In this document: in pieces, positions 1 to 8,839 of the stretch
Layout: the number at the start of each line of letters is the position of its first letter
How positions within the stretch are numbered: position 1 is the stretch's first letter
NCBI RefSeq assembly: GCF_025345615.1
Contig: NZ_JAODWD010000006.1
Span: forward strand, 434,001-498,000
Source: Mycobacterium deserti
GTDB lineage: Bacteria; Actinomycetota; Actinomycetes; Mycobacteriales; Mycobacteriaceae
DNA: 64,000 nt
Direction of reading: 5' to 3'
Notes under the pieces: model-generated
What the model saw: only the letters and a program-made list of their open reading frames with translations
Told to the model about the DNA's origin: nothing
The model's database searches: none
Made by a program: the position numbers and the translations under genes

Positions 1-310
1 TCTTCACGCGGTCGACGTCCGACTCCGGCAGGTCGATCCCGCCCCGTGCGCCGTCCATGATCGCGCCGGCCGCCATCACGCCGCGGGGCACCGCCTCGAG
101 CTTGCCGTCGATGACGTCGGCGATCAGCAGTTTGTAAGCGGTGAAGTTGTCCTTCTTGTCGCCGTCGAACCACACGTGGGCGTCGCGGTACTTCTGATTG
201 GGCTTGTCCTCGGCGTCCGCCCACTTACGGACGCGCTTCTCGGCGCCGTCGCCGTCCCAACTGCGATCCCGGTCAGCCAGTGGCAGATCCTGAAATGCTG
301 TGACAGACAT
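1..310 (-). CDS. Conserved hypothetical protein, 3' end outside window
   Basis: The reverse-strand reading frame starts at ATG 308-310 (MSVTAFQDLPLADRDRSWDG) and stays open to the window edge, giving 103 codons. It is rich in Asp, Lys and Trp, with a WxDGDKKDNFTAYKL-type stretch near residues 45-60 followed by VIDGKLEAVPRGVMAA. I recall similar text in small mycobacterial proteins and in the N-terminal part of some phage prohead-protease-like proteins, but no catalytic motif is visible here. No signal peptide or membrane segment is seen. Function unknown; the C-terminus is missing because the window cuts it. Confidence 0.6.
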   Translation of the reverse strand, partial: MSVTAFQDLPLADRDRSWDGDGAEKRVRKWADAEDKPNQKYRDAHVWFDGDKKDNFTAYKLLIADVIDGKLEAVPRGVMAAGAIMDGARGGIDLPESDVDRVK

Positions 311-340
311 GCATTCGGAGTGCCCGGCCTCTGCGGTCGG

Positions 341-970
341 CTAAACAGTGGACAACCTGTAAATCGCCTTCTCGACCAGGTTCGACCAGCCATCAGGGTC
401 GATGCGATGCACGGCCGAAGGGCCCTGGAATGCGCTGGAGATCACGACATCCGGGGTGAGGGTGGCGAGCATCTGCAACGTCGAGGTCAGTGCCTCGGCG
501 TCACTCATGCCGGGGATGAAGCCCGCCGTCCACTCGCCACCGTCGCTGAGAAACAGCGTGTCGCCGGTGAACAAGTAGGTACCTTCGGCGCCGTCGACCT
601 GATAGCAGGTGCTGCCGGGCGTGTGTCCCGGGCCGGGAAGAACCTCCACACCGTTCTCGTCGACGTGGCGACTCCCGAGAGGCACGTCGATATGCGCGTG
701 CGCGCCGATCTCGACCAACTCGGCGACCGGGGCGTGCAGTCGGGCGCCGAAGCGGTCGGCGATGCGCTGCAGCATCGGACCCGCCTCGTCCCGATGCGAC
801 AGGTATTGGTCGGCGACACCACCGAGCTGGGTGAGCTCGTCGAAGTCGGCGTCGGTTGCGGGCGAATAGAACAGCGCATTGCGCGCGGTCCACAGATAAG
901 CGTGCGTCGTCAGCCCGGGGAAGGGCGAATCGGTGCGGGTTTCCCACAAATCGGTCAGTACTTGTTTCAT
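341..970 (-). CDS. MBL-fold metallo-hydrolase
   Basis: This 209-aa protein has the metallo-beta-lactamase fold signature: GPGHTPGSTCY near residues 112-122 (metal-binding His) and FTGDTLF near residues 133-139 (bridging Asp). The first HxHxDH motif is degenerate: HRDEAG (about residue 59) replaces the canonical sequence, as in some small MBL relatives. The substrate cannot be inferred. Its ATG overlaps the stop codon of the upstream MFS gene by 4 nt (ATGA), so the two genes are probably translated as one unit. Cytoplasmic, as no signal sequence is seen. Confidence 0.75.
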   Translation of the reverse strand: MKQVLTDLWETRTDSPFPGLTTHAYLWTARNALFYSPATDADFDELTQLGGVADQYLSHRDEAGPMLQRIADRFGARLHAPVAELVEIGAHAHIDVPLGSRHVDENGVEVLPGPGHTPGSTCYQVDGAEGTYLFTGDTLFLSDGGEWTAGFIPGMSDAEALTSTLQMLATLTPDVVISSAFQGPSAVHRIDPDGWSNLVEKAIYRLSTV

Positions 971-2106
971 GAAGCAGAGCCTCCACCCTCAACCTTTGTT
1001 GAGGTCAAGCGCCGAGATACGGCCAGCCACAACGCCATCGTCAGGTACGGCAGCATGAGTACGGCGAATGCTGCGCCGTGGCCGCCGACGCCCGCGATCG
1101 CGGCGTAGCCGGTGTAAACGAACAGCATGGTCACATCGGTCGACATCCCGGCGAGCGAGGTGACCGTCGCCCGCGCAGGGCCGGAGATGCTGTCCTGCAG
1201 GCGCGCGTCGGCGACGATGGTCGCCAGCTGGAACACGCCGAACGCCACCGCGAGGAGCACCACGCTCAGCCCATGGCCGGCCAGCGCCCCGGCCGCCATC
1301 AGCACAGCGCCGCAACAGATCAGCGCCGACATCGACCGTCGGCTCAGCTGCGCCGCCCGACCCGCGAGCAGCCCGCCCGCCGCCGCCCCCGCCCACACGA
1401 CGACCATCTGCAGGGCAACATCGGCGGCCGGCGTGCCGAAACTGACGATCAGCAGCGGTGTGTACTCGTCGAGGGCTCCCCAGATCGACGCGACCACCGC
1501 CACGAACACCACCGCGGCGCGCACCGGGCGCGATGTGCGCACCTCGGTCACACCAGCGGCCAACGTGTTCGCCCACCCCAACTCGGGCTCGTCTGCGGCG
1601 GCCGCGGTTCTGTTCTCCGGCAACAACATCGCCGTGAGGGAGGCGATCACACTGACGGCGACGCTGGCTGCGCCGACTGCGTCGAACCCGCCGACGGTAA
1701 ACACCGGCGCGGCGACCAGACCGGAGCACATGGCCGCCAGCACACCGGCCACCTCGGCACGGCCCATCAGCGTGGCATACCGAGAGGACGCGCTGACGCG
1801 TGCGAGTTCGTCGTACACCAGCGCCTCGAGCGCACCCGAAGTCAGCGCGCCCTTCAGCCCCCACAGCAGAAAGCCAAGTGCGAACGTCCAGTACGACGGC
1901 CAGCCCACCCACAGTCCGAACGACACTGCGCTCAGAAGCGGCCCGCCGATCAGCAGCGCGCGCCGCGACGACGCGTCGGCCCATGCGCCCGAGGGCACCT
2001 CCAGCGCGATCGACGACACCGACCAGATCACGAACAACGAGGAGATCTGCCAGACCGTCAGCCCTGTGTCGCTGAACAGCAGCGTGTACAGCGGATACAG
2101 CAGCAC
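967..2106 (-). CDS. MFS-type membrane transporter, start uncertain
   Basis: A polytopic protein with about 12 hydrophobic segments. The cytoplasmic loop after TM2 carries the MFS-type pattern EVPSGAWAD-SRR near residues 36-50. The first possible GTG (2104-2106) falls inside the first transmembrane helix. The same frame continues upstream with TSRRLTGALYAYRFLDDF, which looks like the missing part of TM1, to a stop at 2179-2181, but contains no ATG, GTG or TTG. The real start may therefore be a CTG (2146-2148), or the start codon has been lost. Substrate unknown. Coupled to the MBL gene by a 4-nt overlap. Confidence 0.7.
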   Translation of the reverse strand: MLLYPLYTLLFSDTGLTVWQISSLFVIWSVSSIALEVPSGAWADASSRRALLIGGPLLSAVSFGLWVGWPSYWTFALGFLLWGLKGALTSGALEALVYDELARVSASSRYATLMGRAEVAGVLAAMCSGLVAAPVFTVGGFDAVGAASVAVSVIASLTAMLLPENRTAAAADEPELGWANTLAAGVTEVRTSRPVRAAVVFVAVVASIWGALDEYTPLLIVSFGTPAADVALQMVVVWAGAAAGGLLAGRAAQLSRRSMSALICCGAVLMAAGALAGHGLSVVLLAVAFGVFQLATIVADARLQDSISGPARATVTSLAGMSTDVTMLFVYTGYAAIAGVGGHGAAFAVLMLPYLTMALWLAVSRRLTSTKVEGGGSAS

Positions 2107-2192
2107 GAAGTCGTCGAGGAACCGATACGCGTACAGGGCGCCGGTCAGCCGGCGGGAAGTCTTACCTCGGGATCTGAATCAACATCGCCATG

Positions 2193-2654
2193 TCACGACG
2201 ACGAGAATACTGGAAACAGTTCGGTCGGCCGGACCAGATGCAGACTGACCGGTTGCTGATTGTTGATCGCGTTGGGGTCGCCACACGTGCCCGGCTTGGA
2301 CGTGTTGCTGATGGTCCCCGCCAGGGTCGCCGGATCAAACGCGTACACCACGTCCGCCGGGCCGGTGGTCCCGTTGGCACACGTCCAGCCGTTCGGGACG
2401 TCATGGCGCACAACCGTCCAGGGCCCGTCGGCTGGCCGGCTGATGTTGGCGACCATCCCGGTGGAGCTCGACACCGTCCCGCCGCAGACGCCTTCCGGGT
2501 TGCACTGCGTGTTGATCGACCACGTGTTGGTCGTTGCGCCGTTGACGAAGGCATAGTCGCCGTCGAGCCGCTGGTCCGCCGATGCCGGGGCGGCGAACCC
2601 GACGGCGGCAGCGGTCAGTGCGAGCAGAGGTGCGGTCACGCGGATGAACGCCAT
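2193..2654 (-). CDS. Secreted hypothetical protein
   Basis: A 153-aa protein beginning MAFIRVTAPLLALTAAAVGF, a typical Sec signal peptide with an APASA-D cleavage site near residue 27. The mature part has four cysteines (NTQCNPEGVCGG, WTCANG, GTCGDP), consistent with two disulfides in an exported small beta-rich domain. It resembles the many small exported proteins of mycobacteria; no enzyme motif is seen. It lies just upstream of, and on the same strand as, the MFS gene with no overlap. Function unknown. Confidence 0.75.
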   Translation of the reverse strand: MAFIRVTAPLLALTAAAVGFAAPASADQRLDGDYAFVNGATTNTWSINTQCNPEGVCGGTVSSSTGMVANISRPADGPWTVVRHDVPNGWTCANGTTGPADVVYAFDPATLAGTISNTSKPGTCGDPNAINNQQPVSLHLVRPTELFPVFSSS

Positions 2655-2710
2655 GGTCCGAGCCTTGCACGGACTCGGTCGTCGGGATCACGTAACTGCG
2701 AGATATGCCC

Positions 2711-3784
2711 TCAGCACAGCCCGGGAACGATCTCGTTCAGGTTGAAGCTGGTCGGCTGATCCAACTGCTCGTAGGTGCAGGACACCGGATCGCGGTCGGG
2801 ACGCCACCTGTTGAACTGCGCGGTGTGGCGGAAGCGTTCGCCCTCCATGTGGTCGTAGCGCACCTCGACCACCCGTTCCGGCCGCAGGGGCACGAACGAC
2901 AGGTCCTTGCCTGCGTTCCACCGTGAGCCTTCGTTCTTGCGCGGTGTCCGCTCACCGGCGAAATGGGCGGCCCAGTTCCACGGATGCTCGTCGAAGGGGA
3001 CGATCAGCGGTTGCAGTTCGTCGAACAACTTCCGACGTGTCGCCATCGGGAACGCGCCGATGACGCCGACCGATGCGAGTGTGCCGTCGCCCTTGTACAA
3101 CCCGAGCAGAAGTGAACCGATCGCGCCGTCACCCGACTTGTGCACGCGGTAGCCGGCCACGACGCAATCGGCGGTTCGTTCGTGCTTGATCTTGAACATG
3201 ACGCGTTTGTCGGGTTGGTAGGCGATCGTCAGCGGTTTGGCGATCACGCCGTCCAGGCCTGCGCCCTCGAACTCATCGAACCACCGCTGCGCCGTCGCCG
3301 GATCGGTGGTGGCGGGCGTGACGTGAAACGACGGGCCGACGTCGCGCAGCGCGTCGACGAGGACCGCCCTGCGGTCACTGAACGGCCGCGCGGTGTAGTC
3401 GTCGTCACCGAGGGCCAACAGGTCGAACGCGACGAACGCCGCCGGGGTGTTCTCGGCGAGCATCCGCACCCGGGACTCGGCCGGGTGAATGCGCTGTTGC
3501 AGTGCCTCGAAATCGAGGCCGTTCGAGGTGGCGATGACGATCTCACCGTCGATCACGCACCGCTTCGGCAGCTCCGCCACCGCCGCGGCGACCAGTTCGG
3601 GAAAGTAGCGGGTCAGCGGTCGTTCATTGCGGCTGCCCAACTCGACGTCGCCGCCGTCGCGGAAGCAGATCGACCGGAACCCGTCCCACTTCGGCTCGTA
3701 CGACGCGTCCGGCGGAATGGACCGCACCGACTTGGACAGCATCGGGGACACCGGCGGCATGACGGGCAGCTTCATCGATGCCAT
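2711..3784 (-). CDS. ligC2: ATP-dependent DNA ligase, LigC type (second paralogue)
   Basis: A 357-aa nucleotidyltransferase with the ligase motif I EPKWDGFR; Lys32 would carry the AMP. Further family motifs include DGEIV (motif III), DGVIAK (motif IV) and MFKIKHERTADCVV (motif V), followed by an OB-fold C-terminal domain. LigC enzymes seal nicks and are linked to backup end joining and base-excision repair together with PolD in mycobacteria. It is divergent from ligC1, 47 bp away; M. smegmatis carries a comparable ligC1/ligC2 pair, M. tuberculosis only one. A second ATG lies 9 nt downstream (Met4). Confidence 0.9.
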   Translation of the reverse strand: MASMKLPVMPPVSPMLSKSVRSIPPDASYEPKWDGFRSICFRDGGDVELGSRNERPLTRYFPELVAAAVAELPKRCVIDGEIVIATSNGLDFEALQQRIHPAESRVRMLAENTPAAFVAFDLLALGDDDYTARPFSDRRAVLVDALRDVGPSFHVTPATTDPATAQRWFDEFEGAGLDGVIAKPLTIAYQPDKRVMFKIKHERTADCVVAGYRVHKSGDGAIGSLLLGLYKGDGTLASVGVIGAFPMATRRKLFDELQPLIVPFDEHPWNWAAHFAGERTPRKNEGSRWNAGKDLSFVPLRPERVVEVRYDHMEGERFRHTAQFNRWRPDRDPVSCTYEQLDQPTSFNLNEIVPGLC

Positions 3785-3831
3785 TCCAGCACCTGCGGTG
3801 ACATTGCCCGGTGTCGGCGGTCTAGTCGAGT

Positions 3832-4887
3832 ATGGAGACCGTGGACCTACCCGTACTGCCGCCGCTCGAGCCGATGCTTGCCAAGGCTCAGACCACCGTT
3901 CCGCCTGAGGCGGGCGTGTGGTCCTACGAGCCGAAGTGGGACGGCTTTCGCGCGCTGGTGTTCCGCGACGGCGACAAGGTCGTCATGCAGTCGCGCAACG
4001 GCAAGGAACTCGGCCGCTATTTTCCCGAACTCGAAAACGCACTGCGCGACGAGTTGGCCGTGCGGTGCGTGCTGGACGGCGAGATCGTCGTGCCGCGTGA
4101 CATCGGCGGGCGCATCCGGCTGGACTGGGAGTCACTGAGCCAGCGCGTGCACCCCGCAGCAAGCCGGGTCAAGATGCTGTCCGAGCAGACCCCCGCGCAC
4201 TTCATCGGTTTCGACGCGCTCGCGATCGGCGACACGTCACTTCTCAAAGACCCGTTTCGCAGCCGCAGAGAAGCACTGGCCGAGGCGGTGACCACCAAGC
4301 AGTGGTGCCACGTCACCCGCACCACCGAGGACCCTGAGCTCGGGACGCAGTGGCTCGACACCTTCGAGGGGGCGGGACTGGACGGCGTGATCGCCAAACG
4401 GCTCGACGGACCGTATCTGCCGGGCAAGCGCGAGATGGTCAAGGTCAAGCACGCCCGTGACGCCGACTGCGTGGCGATCGGGTATCGGATTCACAAGAGC
4501 GGCGAGGGCATCGGGTCCATTCTGCTCGGCCTCTACCGCGACGACGGCGAGCTGCAGATGGTCGGCGGCGCAGCCTCGTTCACCGCCAAGAACCGGCTCA
4601 AACTGCTCGCAGACCTGGAGCCGCTACGCGAGGGTGACGAGGTGCGCGACGGCGAACCGAGCCGCTGGAATTCGGCGGCCGACAAGCGCTGGATTCCGGT
4701 GCGCCCGGAGAGGGTGTGTGAGGTCGCGTACGACCAGATGGAGGGAAACACCGTGCACGGCATGCGATTCCGGCACGCGGTGAAGTTCGTGCGGTGGCGG
4801 CCGGATCGCGAACCGGCGAGCTGTACGTTCGATCAGCTCGACGTACCGCTCAACTACGACCTCTACGACGTGCTGGAGTCTACGTAA
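3832..4887 (+). CDS. ligC1: ATP-dependent DNA ligase LigC1
   Basis: A 351-aa ligase with motif I YEPKWDGFRAL (adenylated Lys35), DGEIVVPRD (motif III), DGVIAKRLDG (motif IV) and MVKVKHARDADCV (motif V), then an OB-fold domain ending WRPDREPASCTFDQLD. It is the Rv3731-type protein. Its stop codon TAA shares one base with the ATG of the PolD gene, a tight translational coupling that supports a ligase-polymerase repair operon. The upstream 47 bp shared with ligC2 must hold both promoters. Confidence 0.93.
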   Translation: METVDLPVLPPLEPMLAKAQTTVPPEAGVWSYEPKWDGFRALVFRDGDKVVMQSRNGKELGRYFPELENALRDELAVRCVLDGEIVVPRDIGGRIRLDWESLSQRVHPAASRVKMLSEQTPAHFIGFDALAIGDTSLLKDPFRSRREALAEAVTTKQWCHVTRTTEDPELGTQWLDTFEGAGLDGVIAKRLDGPYLPGKREMVKVKHARDADCVAIGYRIHKSGEGIGSILLGLYRDDGELQMVGGAASFTAKNRLKLLADLEPLREGDEVRDGEPSRWNSAADKRWIPVRPERVCEVAYDQMEGNTVHGMRFRHAVKFVRWRPDREPASCTFDQLDVPLNYDLYDVLEST

Positions 4888-5939
4888 TGGCAACGCCTGC
4901 AGAAGAACTCGACGTTGATGGTGTCAAGGTACGGCTTACCAACCGGGACAAACCCTACTTTCCGAAGTTGGGCAAGGACGGCACCAAGGGCAAGCTCTTC
5001 GACTACTACCTGTCGGTGGCCGACCGGATGGTGGCCCTGCTGCGCGACCGTCCGGTACATCTGCAACGCTTCCCCGACGGCATCGACGGTGAGGAGATCT
5101 ACCAGAAGCGGGTGCCGCAGAAGCGGCCCGATTACCTCGAAACGTGCACCGTGACGTTCCCGTCGGGGCGCACCGCTGACGCCCTCAAGATCACCCACCC
5201 GTCGGCCATCGCCTGGGCGGCGCAGATGGGGTCGGTGACTTTGCATCCGTGGCAGGTCCGCTGTCCAGACACCGAGCATCCCGACGAACTTCGCGTCGAC
5301 CTCGACCCACAGCCGGGCACCGGCTTCAAGGAGGCCCGCATTATCGCGGTCGACGTGCTCAAGCCGCTGCTCGACGAACTCGGGCTGGTCGGCTACCCAA
5401 AGACCTCCGGTGGCCGCGGTGTGCACATCTTCTTGCGCATCACGCCCGACTGGGACTTCATCGCCGTGCGCCGTGCAGGCATTGCGCTGGCACGCGAGGT
5501 CGAGCGGCGCGCGCCCGACGCCGTCACGACGTCGTGGTGGAAGGAGGAGCGCGGCAAGCGCATCTTCATCGACTACAACCAGAACGCGCGCGACCGCACC
5601 TTCGCGTCGGCGTACTCCGCGCGCAAGACACCGATCGCCACGGTGTCGACACCGCTGACGTGGGACGAGCTTCGCGGCGCCGAACCCGACGACTTCACCA
5701 TCGCCACGGTGCCCGATTTCGTTGCGGGACGGCCGGATCCGTGGGCGGACATCGACAAGAAGGCCCAGTCCATCAACAAGCTGATGGAGATGGTTGCGGC
5801 CGACGAGGACCGCGACCTGGGTGATCTGCCCTACCCACCGAACTACCCGAAGATGCCGGGGGAGCCGCCCCGGGTGCAGCCCAGCAAGAAGGTCGCGGCC
5901 AACTGGGACGACGAGGGCAACGCGGTCAAGGGCGGCTGA
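4887..5939 (+). CDS. polD1: LigD-like primase-polymerase PolD1
   Basis: A 350-aa archaeo-eukaryotic-primase-superfamily polymerase, equivalent to the polymerase domain of LigD but free-standing (Rv3730c type). Visible catalytic motifs are VDLDP (metal-binding Asp138 and Asp140), TSGGRGVHIFL (motif II, SxGxxxH-like) and FIDYNQN (motif III Asp). Such enzymes add ribo- or deoxynucleotides to gaps and ends. Although the frame is open further upstream, the ATG at 4887-4889 fused to the ligC1 stop (TAATG) is the natural start. Confidence 0.92.
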   Translation: MATPAEELDVDGVKVRLTNRDKPYFPKLGKDGTKGKLFDYYLSVADRMVALLRDRPVHLQRFPDGIDGEEIYQKRVPQKRPDYLETCTVTFPSGRTADALKITHPSAIAWAAQMGSVTLHPWQVRCPDTEHPDELRVDLDPQPGTGFKEARIIAVDVLKPLLDELGLVGYPKTSGGRGVHIFLRITPDWDFIAVRRAGIALAREVERRAPDAVTTSWWKEERGKRIFIDYNQNARDRTFASAYSARKTPIATVSTPLTWDELRGAEPDDFTIATVPDFVAGRPDPWADIDKKAQSINKLMEMVAADEDRDLGDLPYPPNYPKMPGEPPRVQPSKKVAANWDDEGNAVKGG

Positions 5940-6009
5940 CGCACATACTCAGCCGCCCGGCGACTCCAGACGTGGCGTTCGACATCACCCGACGCCAGAT
6001 GGTTGTGTG

Positions 6010-7668
6010 ATGGGGTTGATCACGGCGGTCAGGGGGTGGGCCTTGTTATCGGTGGATTTCGGCACGTCGAGTACGGCGGCGGCGTTGCGCGACCCGACGG
6101 GGGCGATACGCGACATTCCGCTGTCCTCCACCGGCCTGTTGATGCCCTCGGCTGTGCTGTGCACCAAGGGACGGATGTTGACGGTCGGAGATGCGGCGCT
6201 GCTCGCCGCAGCCGTCGACCCACTGGCCGTCGAGCGCTGGCCCAAGCGGCGGTTGGACGAAGCCGAGGTCCGGCTGGCAGAGATGTTTGTGCCCGTGACC
6301 GATCTGGTCGGTGCCGTAGTCGCAGAGGCGTTGCGCCGAACCGCCGAGATGACCGGCGAGCAACCTCAGGACCTGGTGCTCACCCATCCCCAGCATTGGG
6401 GCCCAAAATTGCAACAGAAGCTGGCTACGGCGGGTGAGGTCGCCGGCATCGACCTGAACCGGGTGCGCCTGGTCGCTGAAGCTACTGCGGCAGCGGGGTT
6501 CTACACCGCAACCGGTGTCGAACATCCACCCGGTACCCGCATCGCGATCTTCGACTGCGGCGCCGGCACCTGCGGTGTGGCTGTGCTGGACAAGCAGTCC
6601 GACGGCACCTTCGCCGTGGTCGCCGCCGACGGACTGGACGGCGTGGGCGGTTTGGACCTCGATGCCCGCCTCCATGCGTGGGTGATGCGCGAGCTGGGCA
6701 ACGTCAATCCCGCGCTGGCGGCCGAAATGTCGAACTCCGAGAACGTCGCCGCCCGACTCCGGTTGGCCGACAGTATCGGCGCTGCGAAAGAGGCACTTTC
6801 CACGGTGTACTCCACCGGGATCGTGGTGTCCGGTACAGGCACCGAAGTGCTGCAACTGACGCGCGAGGAGTTCGAGACGTTGATCGGCCCCGCCATCGAG
6901 CGCGCCGTCAGACTTACCGAAAGTGTTCTCTACCAAGCGCAGACGATCCGCCCGGCCGACGCCCCGGTCACCATTCACCTGACCGGTGGCTGTACGCGAA
7001 TCCCGTTGATCCAGAGCCGGCTCGCCGCCCTTGGTCGCGTCCACGTCCTCGCCGACTCCAGAAGCGTCCTCACCCACGGCGCCCTACGCACCGAAACGAC
7101 GCCGCAACAGTGGGAGTCCATCAAGCCCCCGCCACTTCCGGTCCCGAAGAGCCCGAAGCATCGGTGGGCACGAGGCGGGGCGACAGCTCAGCCCGCCCCT
7201 GAGACGTCGCGTCGTCGCATCCGCGTCACGAGAACGATGCGCAGGTGGGCAGCGGGCTTGGCATTGTTCGCCATCGTGGCCAGCGCGGTCGGCATCGCGG
7301 CGGTGATGATCTTCGGCAGTCTGACGTCTCAGACGCCGCAGGCCGCCGCACCGCGCACGACGCTGGCGCCTCCGTCGCCCAAGGTGCCCACCCCGATCGA
7401 ATTCAACGTCAACGTGATCGTCACCGACCAGACATGCGCGCCGGACAACCTGTGTGCGTACAAGTACACGATCGAACCGAAATACATTGGCCTGCACCCC
7501 CTGCCGGAGACACCATTCACGGTGTTCTATGAGGTGACCGGGGGACACCAACCCCAGAGGGGCGAATTCACCGTGCAGAAGGACCAGGCCAAAATCCTCA
7601 AGGACGTCGTGGTCGAGGGGCCACCGAATGCCCGCCTGCAGGCAGTCGTCATGCAGGTGAGGGGCTGA
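6010..7668 (+). CDS. Membrane-anchored Hsp70-like ATPase
   Basis: A 552-aa protein with an Hsp70/actin-fold ATPase domain: phosphate-1 loop SVDFGTSSTAA, phosphate-2 loop FDCGAGTCGVAVLD, and adenosine motif IHLTGGCTRIPLIQ. In place of a DnaK substrate-binding domain there is a Pro-rich linker, a basic stretch (RRRIRVTRTMRRW) and one transmembrane helix (about residues 412-437). A roughly 115-residue domain follows, probably extracytoplasmic, with a CAPDNLC cysteine pair. The start ATG at 6010 is preceded by GTG 6007; I favour ATG. Likely a membrane sensor or scaffold rather than a general chaperone; role unknown. Confidence 0.8.
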   Translation: MGLITAVRGWALLSVDFGTSSTAAALRDPTGAIRDIPLSSTGLLMPSAVLCTKGRMLTVGDAALLAAAVDPLAVERWPKRRLDEAEVRLAEMFVPVTDLVGAVVAEALRRTAEMTGEQPQDLVLTHPQHWGPKLQQKLATAGEVAGIDLNRVRLVAEATAAAGFYTATGVEHPPGTRIAIFDCGAGTCGVAVLDKQSDGTFAVVAADGLDGVGGLDLDARLHAWVMRELGNVNPALAAEMSNSENVAARLRLADSIGAAKEALSTVYSTGIVVSGTGTEVLQLTREEFETLIGPAIERAVRLTESVLYQAQTIRPADAPVTIHLTGGCTRIPLIQSRLAALGRVHVLADSRSVLTHGALRTETTPQQWESIKPPPLPVPKSPKHRWARGGATAQPAPETSRRRIRVTRTMRRWAAGLALFAIVASAVGIAAVMIFGSLTSQTPQAAAPRTTLAPPSPKVPTPIEFNVNVIVTDQTCAPDNLCAYKYTIEPKYIGLHPLPETPFTVFYEVTGGHQPQRGEFTVQKDQAKILKDVVVEGPPNARLQAVVMQVRG

Positions 7669-7684
7669 GAGTCGCGGGCGGGCG

Positions 7685-8752
7685 CTAAGCCCTCGGCACG
7701 ACGCCGCGCGCCTGAGGCAGCGGCAGGTCGGTGTAGGTCGCGATGCCCGGCGCGGCCGCGACCACCGCAGGGATCGCATGAATCGGCGGCATCGCGGTCA
7801 TGATGTGGCCGAGCACGAAGAAGTCCTCGATCGTCTTGGCGTTCTCGATCATGTCCTGCGGTGGCAGGAAGCCGACAGCCATGTTGACCGTCGGCCGGCC
7901 GTCGATGGTGATCTTCCAGCCGTCGCCGTCGAGCTGCCAGTCGGGTTCCAGCGTGGTGCCCTTCTTCCACCGCACGTTGATGTCGATGACGGTCTTACCG
8001 TCGACGATTCCCTGCCAGCTGGCATACACGCCCGCAACGTGGCCTGCGGGTATGGTCCACGACGCCATCTCCAGATCCTGTGTCGTCTGGGCATATTCGG
8101 ACACACACTTGATCTCGTCGAGCTCGACGCCGAGCGAGTCGGCGACCAGGCGCACGGCCTCGGCGAACACGGCGGTTCCCTTCTCGGCCATCGGCTGCAG
8201 GGCAGGGTCGTCGATCGCGGTGCCGAAACCGGTCGGCCGCTCTGTGTCGGGTGAGTCATACAGCGTGGTGTCGGCGGATTCGGCGATGGTGACCTTGTCG
8301 ACCCGGTCGCACGACGTCGCGGCCACGATCGCCAGCAGCTCGGCGAACCCGGGGCTGACGCCCGAGCCGAACAGCGTCGAACCGCCTCGTTGGCAGGCCT
8401 GCGCGAGCTTGTCGCGCCCGTCGCCCAGGTTGTGCCCGGTGATGAAGGACGCGGAGGCGACCACGTTCACGCCGGCCTCCAGTATGCGGACCAGTTCGTC
8501 GACGTCGATCCACATCGGGTTGTAAACAACCACATCCGGTTTCAGTGCGAGCAGCGCGTCGACGTCGTTGGTGGCCTTGACACCGAGAGCGCCGATACCT
8601 GCCAGTTCACCGGCGTCCTTGCCGGCTTTGTCCTTCGACCAGGCGTAGAGGCCGACGAGTTCGTAGTTTAGGTTCTTCGCGATCGCTTCGACCGAGCTCT
8701 TTCCGACATTGCCGGTGGTCCACTGCACGACGCGGTAGGGAGTGTTGGGCAC
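7685..8752 (-). CDS. DapB-like NAD(P)-dependent dehydrogenase family protein
   Basis: About 355 aa with an N-terminal Rossmann segment YRVVQWTTGNVGKSSVEAI, typical of the dihydrodipicolinate-reductase N-terminal-like family common in mycobacteria and often annotated as dihydrodipicolinate reductase. The central VGAGVNVV-like turn (EAGVNVVASASFITG) fits the fold. True DapB catalytic motifs are absent, so a lysine-pathway role is unlikely; many paralogues sit near lipid or steroid genes. GTG 8750-8752 (VPNTPYRVV) is chosen; GTG 8756-8758 is an alternative. Divergent from the TetR gene at 8840. Confidence 0.75.
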   Translation of the reverse strand: MPNTPYRVVQWTTGNVGKSSVEAIAKNLNYELVGLYAWSKDKAGKDAGELAGIGALGVKATNDVDALLALKPDVVVYNPMWIDVDELVRILEAGVNVVASASFITGHNLGDGRDKLAQACQRGGSTLFGSGVSPGFAELLAIVAATSCDRVDKVTIAESADTTLYDSPDTERPTGFGTAIDDPALQPMAEKGTAVFAEAVRLVADSLGVELDEIKCVSEYAQTTQDLEMASWTIPAGHVAGVYASWQGIVDGKTVIDINVRWKKGTTLEPDWQLDGDGWKITIDGRPTVNMAVGFLPPQDMIENAKTIEDFFVLGHIMTAMPPIHAIPAVVAAAPGIATYTDLPLPQARGVVPRA

Positions 8753-8790
8753 GCGCACAGCATAGGGAAGCGCGGATGGGCGCGTAGCGT

Positions 8791-8810
8791 TTTTTGCCGA
8801 CCGGCGAAAA
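8791..8810. promoter_or_regulatory. Candidate TetR operator in divergent promoter
   Basis: An imperfect inverted repeat TTTTTGCCG-AC-CGGCGAAAA (9-bp arms, one mismatch) lies in the 87-bp gap between the divergent DapB-like and tetR genes. It is upstream of the tetR -10 box (TAGGCT 8827-8832). Position and symmetry suit autoregulation by the TetR protein; this is inference. Confidence 0.45.
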
Positions 8811-8839
8811 TTCACCGCGGTGCGCATAGGCTGGCCTTG

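Noticed and set aside
176-1108. 310-aa forward open frame over the MBL gene
   Set aside because: It is the antisense shadow of the MBL and hypothetical genes; no domain is recognisable and the reverse-strand protein has clear motifs.
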